The translations under genes and the position numbers were made by a program. This document shows, one piece after another, positions 55,150 through 64,000 of a stretch of DNA of 64,000 nt; position 1 is the first letter of the stretch, and each line of letters opens with the position of its first letter. The notes below the pieces were generated by a model, which was given only the letters and a program-made list of their open reading frames with translations, did no database searches and was not told where the DNA came from. The DNA lies in contig JASAMV010004175.1 in NCBI GenBank assembly GCA_030248065.1, positions 1 to 64,000 of the forward strand. The letters run 5' to 3'. Source of the stretch: Rhynchonema sp. JSB1_4 (lineage: Eukaryota > Nematoda > Chromadorea > Monhysterida > Xyalidae).

Positions 55150-55413
55150 CTCAAGTGGTCAAATCACATCTTCAAATTACAGCAGCCCAGAGTGAGCGCG
55201 AAAAATAGTACATGGCCGGGACGAGGTGACGACTCCACAAAGTGAGTTGACGAAGTGACCTTTATCACTGTAGTATAAGCCATAAAGCTCCGCTCAGCGA
55301 TAAATCGGACAGCTGGCGGATGTGAGAAGAGAAGAGAGAAACCACAGTCTAAAGAGAGTTAGCCCAATCCGCAGGAGACTTGCGTGCATCGTTTTGCTAG
55401 AGACCCTGTGCAA

Positions 55414-55783
55414 CAGTGGCGGATCCAGCTTTCGGCCAAGATGGTCAAATTCCAAAAGTTATTTGTATCTAGTGCATGTCTGATTCTCCAAAAATCGTTT
55501 TTATCCAGTGCTTGTTTATTATTGGGCAATTTTAAGCCAAATACCGTACAAAACATGAGCATGCGCGCGAACATTTGGCACTTTTTGCACGCGCGACAGC
55601 CAAATTTCAATGATATGGTGTGTCTGACGCGCGAGGAGCGCGACTTTTGGACTGAAGTGTGTTAGAGTGAAAATCCTGCGATTTAGGAGTCCTTTTCTTT
55701 CTTCTCTCCGAAAGGTAGCTTCCTTCAGGGGCCAGTTTGACCAAAGGGGGCCTAGGCCCCTGTGCCCCCTGGATCCGTTAGTG
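55414..55783. mobile_element. hAT-type MITE, family G
   Basis: 370 bases flanked by CTGTGCAA (55406-55413) and CTGTGCAG (55784-55791), agreeing at seven of eight bases. Ends CAGTGGCGGATCCAG and, inverted, CACTAACGGATCCAG, of the CAGTGGCG type seen widely in animal hAT elements. Confidence 0.78.
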
Positions 55784-56151
55784 CTGTGCAGTCACGAATG
55801 CGGACAGCGAGCCGCGGGGTGATGTCGTTAGCAAACTCTGGGGGCCGCAAAGGTGACATCATGGGGTGTGAGAGAACGGTCTTGTCATGTACGCACTTAG
55901 TTTGATGATTAAGATAATACCATTGACACCCCACAGTGCCACTGATCGTGCTACAACAACAGGAAGCAAGATAAGAGCGCGAATCCGTCACGCTTCCGAA
56001 CGGAAATGCGTCATCTGACCATCGTCACTTTACACACTAGGTTATTTGCAGATGATCAGTTCTCACGCAGCCTGACAGATAAGATTAATGAACTTTTCGT
56101 GTAAACATTTATGAACCTTGAAGTTATGAATTTTGCTACTTCACTGTAAAT

Positions 56152-56432
56152 GTCATAGTGGAAAATGGAAATGAAAATATTTTCTATGTCCAAGTTTTCC
56201 AATTCCATTTTCCAATATGACTGAGTGTATACTGGAAAATGAAAAATGGAAATAAAACAAAACATTGTCAATGTAAAATCTGGCCAATCAATGGTCGAAA
56301 TTTGAGAGAAACAGAAAATGTTTTTGTCATAGTATACGTCAAAACATGACTGCTGCAGAAAATGTTTTGTCTCATTTTCAAACTTGGACATAGAAAATAT
56401 TTCCGTTTCCGTTTTCCGTTTTCCACAATGAC
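56152..56432. mobile_element. Foldback MITE, family T copy 1
   Basis: TGTCATAGTGGAAAATGGAA at the left is mirrored by TTCCGTTTTCCACAATGACA at the right. Both arms carry CTATGTCCAAG/CTTGGACATAG and AAACATT motifs shared with 60441-60782. Confidence 0.75.
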
Positions 56433-57187
56433 AAAGGGAGCCCCAACGCAGACCGCTCACGGCTGTGTGCCTTTGCGAAATCCTTAAATATGAAAGCAAC
56501 ACGGGCATCCAAGCAACCGTATAATACCGAGGTCTAGGCGGCCCCGAGACGGACCCTTGTAGGGTGCCTGTCACATACACACAGCAGACAGCCATGCTCC
56601 TAGATGGGGATGGTTGCAAGAGGGGCGCGGGGTGGGCCTCTTTTTTGCACGCCACACAGCAGCGCCAGCCAGGTGGGCTGGATTTGAAAATAGGCGCAGG
56701 GTGGGCCTATTTTTTTGCAAAAAAGGTCAGTGCGCCTATATTTTCCTGCGCAAATTTTAGGTACAGTCCAGCCACGAGCTCATGAGACGACTTGTTTGAA
56801 GTTGACTTCTGCGGATCCAGTAATGTTCCGGTTCCACGTATTTCGGAAACGAAAGAAAGAGAGAAACACACGTACTGTATTTGGTAAAAGCAAGCTCTCC
56901 ATTTCGATGCGTAAAATTCTCTTTTTGACTCCCAAAACATTTGTGTGTTGAGTAACGTTGCTGTTCGCATAAGCAAGCAACAAACTGTGGTCAGCCAGCT
57001 GGAACTTGTCATCATCTCTCTCAGCCGAATCTCGTTCGTTTGCTTTTCGCAACACGTGTGACCGGAGCATTTTTGAATCTGGCCAAGCAAACTTTAAAAA
57101 CCAGTTGTCTCATGAGCTCGTTGTTGGACTATACACCCTGTAATTTTTGTTTTTTTTACCGCACGCTGGCAGTTGGCCTATGTTTAA
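56433..57187. other. Gene-free stretch
   Basis: No supported gene. It contains a duplicated GCGCRGGGTGGGCCT phrase at about 56,625 and 56,697, but no clear element boundaries. Confidence 0.3.
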
Positions 57188-57690
57188 ACCGGGCAACCGG
57201 ATATCGCATGCTCTCAGAATCCGGCCTTTCGCAATAAAATGTGACTATATACGATGAGTGATCACAAAAACATCGTTCAAACAAAATGAAATGCGTTTAA
57301 ATTGTGAGAAGTAATTTTTAAAAATTTGCTTTCGGGAACAAACTCGAGCTTGTGCCGATTTATGCTCCCCCTTTTGATCAGGCAACGGCAGAACATTTGT
57401 AGGGAATCCAACCAGCTCGTCAACCAACAGCCACGTGTGAAATGTTTCACAAAGGTTTCATCTGTCAGCGAGCTGGTTCTTGTCTCAGTCTCACTGCCTT
57501 TCATGATCAAAAGGGTGAGCGTAAGTCGGCACAAGCTCGCGTTTGTTCCTGAAAGCAACTTTTTAAAGATAAATTCTGACAGTTTTAACGTGGTTTATCT
57601 CGTTTGATCGTTGTTTATTTTGTGACCGTTGGACATAAACAGTCTAGCTGCGTAGTAAAAAAGCAAGCATGAGATATACGGTTTCCCGCT
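57188..57690. mobile_element. TTAA-flanked MITE, family P copy 2
   Basis: 503 bases between TTAA copies. Same ends and interior hairpin as 18613-19113. The right-hand TTAA is shared with the left flank of the Harbinger-like element that begins at 57695, so the two elements are directly adjacent. Confidence 0.85.
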
Positions 57691-57694
57691 TTAA

Positions 57695-58479
57695 GGCCGC
57701 ATTCACAATGCAAGCGGATTAGCGGATTAGCGGGCGAGATGCGCACGCTTTTGCATTCACAATGCAAAAAGCGGATTAGCGGGTTAGCGGATTAGCGGGC
57801 GAGCAACTTTTCACACCCGCTAATCCGCTCCACGCGTGTGCATTCACAATGCAAAGCGGATTAGCCTGTTAGCGGATTAGCGGGCCCGCTAATCCGCTTT
57901 TCACGATTAGAACTGGTTCTATTTTTTGCGGATTAGCACCGGAGGCGCACGTTCAGAAGTTTATTATTTGCCTTCAAAACATTTTCAGAGCATGAAAAAA
58001 GTGTATACATGAGCAGCTTAACCACCTGCGTTCATTGGAAACGTTTTTGTTGCAGTTTGATGTTTGGAAAAGAGATTTTTTTACAACGTATGGTATCATT
58101 ATCGCGTTCAGTTTCGACTCTACACGACATGGTTGCAAAATGTTGTATTGCAAAATGTGCTTGCTGTTTTTTCCGACGGGCTTTGCATCGTGGCGAAAGT
58201 AAAGCCAGCCAGCCAGCCACTGAAGAAATAACTTGCATTGAACAATCAGTGCGAGAATGCAATTCAACTCATTCACATTTTTGCCACTGAGGGGGCAACC
58301 ATTTTTACACGGTTTCATATGAAAACAAAAAAAACTGAAAAAATAATGTTCATGGGCGGTGTCGTACACGCGCCCTATTATTCAGCAGGCCAGCGCGCTA
58401 CCGCTGCGAAAAGCGGGCCCGCTAATCCGCAACCCGCTAATCCGCTAACCCGCTAGTCCGCTGCATTGTGAATGCGGCC
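57695..58479. mobile_element. Harbinger-like MITE
   Basis: 785 bases between TAA copies (57692-57694 and 58480-58482). Ends GGCCGCATTCACAATGCA and, inverted, GGCCGCATTCACAATGCAG. A TAA/TTA 3-bp duplication with GG-start ends is typical of PIF/Harbinger. Both ends carry repeats of GCGGATTAGCGG, with the complement CCCGCTAATCCGC on the other side. Confidence 0.82.
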
Positions 58480-58742
58480 TAACATTGTGACACGGGGGGA
58501 ACGCGAGTGGGGTTATGGCCGTTCGTGGGTTTGGGCTGAACGTTTCCAAGTGGAGCCATGGAGGCTTCAATGCAGCAACTTCAGTACCCACGCAAAGCAA
58601 TGTGTTACATCATGCTGTACCTGTATGGCCAATAGTTTGTTGCATTTTCAGACTTCCAACTCTTATTACAACCTACAACGTAAACATCAGTTACGTAATA
58701 CAGTATCACTGCTATCCGGGACAGGAACCACAGCCTCTTAAG

Positions 58743-59508
58743 CAGGGTTGGATCTAAAAAAAAGTAAAAATTTCTCTGTAAAAAAATTTTTTTAAAAAGT
58801 TGGCCACTTTTTTTATTTTAAAATTTTAAAAAGTAAGTCCACTTTTTTTATTATCTTTTCACTTTTTTCGTTATTTTCTCACATTTTTAAGATAAAAAGG
58901 CATGTTTTCATGCGTTGGGTTTTATTGCTCATCGTTCTCAAAAAATCGCCTGCGGCGCTTATATTTCCGCTTGAAATGGTGTTATAATGGACTCATACAG
59001 TTCCCAGACATCCCAACAATTGCTGCATGTATAATATAGGACACCCCATACCGTATACTGTACAGTTATTGAGCGTGTCGTAAGCTATCGACAGAAACCA
59101 CGTTGCTCGCCCATGTGCATTTGTGTGGATTTATCATTTGTTGCTTTTGCGACACAAGATGAGTATGGCGTAAGTCTTTACCTCTCTTCAAATTTATCCC
59201 CAAATTCACAATCAGACGGTTGGTCTTCCCTTTGTCATATATACCCACAGAGTTACCTTCGAGGTTCTCAAAGTCATGACCAAAGGGGTATATCGCAGGT
59301 GGTCGACGTAAACATGCAAGTCAGTGTAAAAGTTCTCTTTAGTGTCCCTCAAAACATACCTAAGTAACCTGATTTTAGAAATTTCATTCTTCAAGAAACC
59401 AAATTTTTGGGGGTCCGGAATAAAAAAAGTGATTTTTTAAAAAAAAATTTTTAAAGTTTTTTTTTAAAAATAAAGTTCGATAATAAAAAAATTTTTAATC
59501 CAACCCTG
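58743..59508. mobile_element. hAT-type MITE, family H, A/T-rich
   Basis: 766 bases between exact CTCTTAAG duplications (58735-58742 and 59509-59516). Ends CAGGGTTGGAT and ATCCAACCCTG. Blocks of A and T runs lie next to both ends, as in family F. Confidence 0.9.
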
Positions 59509-59516
59509 CTCTTAAG

Positions 59517-60440
59517 ACAGTATTTTGATCCTTTTGGAAAACCACAGTGGTGCGATGATGCATGTACCTATGTGCTATGCGTCACGTCAGTTGACGTCAG
59601 TTGACAGTGGATGTCCATCAAAAGAGGAAGGTTGGGTATTTCACAAGCAGGGAAATGTTAGAATGCACAGCAGGCTTCTCAAGAACTTACAAACAGTCAC
59701 AAAAACGCAAAACAAACGACCAAGTCCCTTGGACGATCAAAAAACACTGTTACTGCGTACGCACGCGATATAACAACGACAATTTATTTATTGTCGCAAA
59801 GGTCTTAACTTGGGGGCCAGAAACTTCAAAAAATGGGTAATTTATGTTTATTGCGTGTTCGTTAATTTAAACATTTAACGATGATGACGGTACAACGTGC
59901 ATGTCTCGCAGTGTTGCCGGCACACTTTTTATTATTAGGGTGCTCTTTTATGACTCTTTCACAAGCCTCCTCATGTGTGTGCGTATCATGGCTGTGAATT
60001 TTGCTCATGGTTTCTTGCTCATGTCAAACTTCTCCGAACACGCATTTTTATGTTAAAAACTAGGGTTAAAATCTTTCTTGATCTCGATTTTCATAATCTT
60101 TATTCAGTAATGTGTCAATATTTGTCTAGCATTAATACAATGAGGGCGTGAACCTGTTATCGTAATTTCGAGTTGTAGCAAATATCGCCTGATCATCACT
60201 TAATCCAATTATTACCGACCGTTACCCGCAAGGTGCACTTACGCGATGTACAGTATGTATAGGTATGCAAGCAGGCGCGTCATCCAAGCAAGGCGATATT
60301 GATCAGGCTTATTACAATATACTGTATCTAGTCACAACCTGATGACCAAATGACCGCGTTGCCATTAATGTCCACGCCCGACCGCGTTTTTGCTGATGCT
60401 GCGGTCGTGAATATAACCCCATTTTTTGCCCTTAGGGCGC
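59517..60440. other. Gene-free stretch
   Basis: No gene or repeat boundary that I can support. Confidence 0.3.
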
Positions 60441-60782
60441 CCTTAGTCATAGTGGAAAATGGAAAATGGAAATGAAAAAATATTCTATGTCCAAGTTTTC
60501 CGTTTCCATTTTCCAATATGACTAAGGGCATAATGGAAAATAGAAAATTGAAATGAAATAAAACATTTTCTGCAGCAATCGTGTTTTGGCATGTATGACA
60601 AAAACATTTTCTGTTCCGCTCAATTCTCGGCCGCTGATTGGTCAGATTTTACACGGAAAATGTTTTGTTTCAGTTCCATTTTCCATTTTCCAGTATGTCC
60701 TGAGTAATATTGGAAAATGGAAATGGAAACTTGGACATACTGTAGAATATTTTTTCATTTCCATTTTCCACTATGACTAAGG
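60441..60782. mobile_element. Foldback MITE, family T copy 2
   Basis: CCTTAGTCATAGTGGAAAAT at the left and its inverse at the right end at 60782. Additional internal copies of the same end lie near 60,515-60,540 and 60,690-60,720, so the arm itself is built of repeated ends. Shares CTATGTCCAAGTTTTCC with copy 1. Confidence 0.8.
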
Positions 60783-63700
60783 GCGCGGTTACCCAACGGT
60801 TGACAGTGGTGCTTCCCGGTTTGAATCATATAAAGAAACGTCAATGTTGGGTGAATCTACGGATCACCTGAACGGCACAAATTTCACATCTGATTGTGCG
60901 CCTAATGTGCAGGTCACGGGCAACCATCATAAAACGATAAACTGGTGCAGCAAATTGACACGGAATTATGTAAAGGAAGGCAAATAACACAAAATCGAAT
61001 TAGCCTCGATGCGCCAGCGTTTTAAAGTTTCGAAATTTTGTATTTCAGTTAACATCCGTAACTGATTCGATTTGCTGAACTTGGCATCAACCTTAATCAA
61101 CTCAAAGCGTTGGGCGCGTTTGAACGAAAATTCCAGTTTTTGATTCTTTGGTGTGGCTTTGGATCGACTTGGATTTTTTCCCCTCGCATGAATTGTGTAA
61201 GACTCCTTGCTGCGAACTGATTCTTGCTCGCCTCGACTCTTAAACTTGTTTACATTGCTCGTTTAACAACTAAAACATAAGCACTGCGGTGATTAATTCT
61301 TTTTATCATCTCCTCTGGCTGGACTAGTCGTAAATTATCACACACAAGCGAAAGAACACGACTTGACTTGACCTCAACTTCACTTAACAGGTGCGTCCAG
61401 CGGCTGAATTACTGCATTCAGACACTGGTGTGTTTCACCTGAAATTACCATGTTTGCTCTGGTTCTAAGAAGTGTCATGTATCAAAATGCGGTGTACTTT
61501 GGTCTCGTAGTTGTAAATACAAACGATAATTGGCTGGGTTGGGTATGTATTGCTCATGTATGAGTCTTGTTTATTCAAATTCACAGAAGCTGGTGAACAA
61601 CATCAATCAGAACAGAGAAAATATCCTGGTAAAAATTGCGGCAAACCAAAAATTATGTGGGGTCTCCAAATAGAAATTAGCGCGAAAAAATGGAAACTGC
61701 AGATTACGCGAAAATTTTCATGTATAATTCCATAACCATAAACCATAACCGCATGGCTATGGTATCAGTAGTTACATCAGATCTAGTGAAGCGATAAGTA
61801 TCAAGGTGTTTAGCAGGCAGATAAATGCTGCATTTGTATCGATGCTGGTAGTAAATGGCCTTGTACTGTTTTGACGGCTAGCCAACATGACACCACGAAA
61901 ATAATCAGACTCATAGTCTCTAATGGGTTGTGTATTGCAATTGCATTCAGACTGGGTTTTACGATTGCGTTGAATTGAAACTTCAGTCAGCCGCTGATGG
62001 TGGTCATGTGACTAACCTTAATAGCTTTTTTATTGGTTTGATTATTTAAAATGATGACGAATTGAAAACTATGACTCGCACAAATGCTTAGCAAATACCA
62101 GCGACAGCGATGTATCATCGAAAATTCATGTTATTCTGGTTGTTTCCATGTGCAGGTACCCCAGATATTACATGACTCGACGACAACTACATATACAGCC
62201 GCATCATCAACGAACAAGTAATCTGATCTGATGTCGTACCACTTGTCAAAATCACTGCGTGATCATAGTTGGGTACCAAGGTTGGAAAAACGCTGGCAGT
62301 CAAGGAAACGGTACCCCAATCATTATTGTCACCCTATCAACACGAGATTTGGTGGCCCCGAGTGAACACAACTTTTTGACTTGCCTTTATGGAGCTTTCA
62401 CTTTTTAGGGCTGCAAGATAGAAACATCAGGATGCAAGAAAGTTTAATTTTTGTTTTTCCCACGTTCATAACATCTCATTAAAAGTTACAGTTGCGGTTT
62501 TCAAGTGCTCTGGCAATCAAAATGGAATTTGATCTATTTTTTTATTAGGTTGCATCGTCTCAATCTAGTCAGTGAGAAAAAGGTCGTGTGTTACACGTCA
62601 CCGCTCAACACTGCGTGCGTTCACGAAACCTTTATGGATAACGCTGCTAGCACGATGCTCATAATTCGAGAACAAGTTTTTGGTTCTGACACCAAAACAT
62701 CGGTGAGACTAATCTTGCCATCATTTGTCTGTTTCTCTGGCATAACGTTTTTCATTCGGGAATATACTGTATTTGCTGTCATTCTGAACGTTTGCTGTCA
62801 TTCTGAACCTCGCAGTTATAACACTGAACTTCTTCACTTAAGCACACCTACACACTCGTCGAGAGCCTGACTCGCCTGACCGTTTGCCAAGACTCGGGCC
62901 AATTCTTGTCGCAAAGTGTCGCCCTACATTTAGCCCAAACAGCTGTGGACCTAGGGTATACGTGCATGTACATACGCTGCTTAACCACGCTCTTCAAGAT
63001 GGCATCCTGCCAGTGCCGGCCATAACCGTCGTGTAGCCTTCGATTACTGGAGTTCTTGTGACCTAATTCCAAACAATTACTGTGCATAGCAAAATCAACA
63101 CTTTACCGTCATCACAGTGAGGCAACCTCTGGTGCACAAGGTGCTTGACAAATATGCTGCAAGTGTAGGTAGGTATAAGTACCCGCAGGTAGATCAGTTA
63201 CAAAGACACAAGTGTGACTGTTTTCAAGTGCACTGCACACAACAACCACTCATGCGCGCACCACAAAATGTGCACAGAGGATATTCAAGCAGGTTTTTGA
63301 TGATTTTCATGAATATTTTTGGTGCTAATGTTATACTCTTACACATTTTCAGCCAGATTTCTTCTAAACCGGCTGATTTATTGTTTGAGTTCATATAATT
63401 TTTTTGAAACCGTCCCCATGTACATGTCTTCAATTTTGTAGAATGTGTACACCACAGGTAAAGCATGCTGACAAGCATTTTTTCTTCGATACAACACCAA
63501 CTAGTACCATTAGCACACTTCATAAATTATTGTGGACACTTTTTTGTCAAAAAATATTAATGCGAATCATCCCGTGCTGCGCAGTCAGTGTGTCAAACTT
63601 TTTTGTTGACAGTTGACACCACATAAAAACCAGCCCAAACCGTCTTAGTCACGGCGCTTTGACGATAATTCGAGCCGACAAAGTGAAAACAACCTGCTTC

Positions 63701-64000
63701 TTTTCTGGCTTAATATTGCTGTTGTATCACAATTTATAACAATTTTCTTGGACTTCTTTCATTGACCATTTCATAATCAAAATGTTTGTTGTGACTCATT
63801 GGTGCTCATATTTTATCTCTATGTGCTGTATATCTTGGTTTGTCACGATTCACCTGGGATGCGAACATGATCGTGGTCTAATTTTAATTGAACGGCATTT
63901 CTTCTTTGAATTATCCTCTGGTAAGTTTATGTTTGTATCCGTGCTCAGGATCGTGTCACCTCTGATGCTCATCTTTATGCGCGACAGGAGCATAAATTCG
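60783..64000. other. Gene-free right end
   Basis: I see no coding exon with a recognisable domain or consistent splice context. Isolated frames (for example 62505-62870 and 63117-63398) have no support. Introns or flanks of a gene beyond the right edge cannot be excluded. Confidence 0.3.

Noticed and set aside
62505..63616. Open frames at the right end as a possible gene
   Set aside because: No domain, no consistent phase at splice sites, and both strands equally open.

Overview
The window looks like nematode nuclear DNA. The genes are split by GT-AG introns. Three places carry interstitial runs of the nematode telomere unit TTAGGC (as GCCTAA: 19.26, 20.35 and 30.96 kb). The gene families (DEG/ENaC, globin-like, GM2-activator-like, CHP1, aftiphilin) fit a nematode. 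No bacterial-style operons are present. The species cannot be named from the sequence.

Host genes, left to right. A DEG/ENaC channel enters from the left edge (minus, 1-900). A five-exon gene for a basic protein of unknown function (plus, 1894-2978) converges with a ten-exon gene (minus, 3281-5504) encoding a protein built of two copies of an ALWY-type domain. A macro-domain-like gene, possibly decayed, lies at 7.0-8.6 kb (minus). An aftiphilin homologue (plus, 23873-28916) and a complete CHP1 / calcineurin-B-homologous gene (plus, 30477-33075) form the centre. Next come two tandem duplicate pairs on the minus strand: GM2-activator-like secreted proteins (33831-35214 and 35810-37085) and globin-like proteins (37565-38994 and 39509-41817). 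A partial serpentine-receptor-like membrane protein lies at 42216-43680 (minus). From about 44 kb to the right edge I find no gene I can defend.

Mobile DNA fills most of the rest. An LTR retrotransposon (10290-17548, minus) has 1.25-kb LTRs, a primer-binding site and a gag whose tail is a leucine zipper. It shows no recognisable reverse transcriptase or integrase, but carries an intron-flanked, exon-like reading frame downstream of gag. From 18.0 to 23.85 kb, ending just before the aftiphilin start codon, short hAT-type elements are nested in one another. At least nine hAT-type insertions across the window have exact or near-exact 8-bp target duplications. A second class is flanked by TTAA and often folds back into long hairpins (18.6, 26.6, 46.0, 57.2 kb). 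TA-flanked mariner-like, TAA-flanked Harbinger-like and long perfect palindromes also occur. No transposase gene is visible, so every DNA element here would have to be moved by enzymes encoded elsewhere.

Exon joins were made by hand from GT-AG sites, reading phase and paralogue comparison. Gene models whose phases close exactly (1894-2978, 3281-5504, CHP1, both GM2A-like genes, the core exons of both globin-like genes) are the strongest. Several short tracts at 9.3, 10.05 and 45.04 kb are almost T-free and C/A-homopolymeric and may be assembly artefacts.
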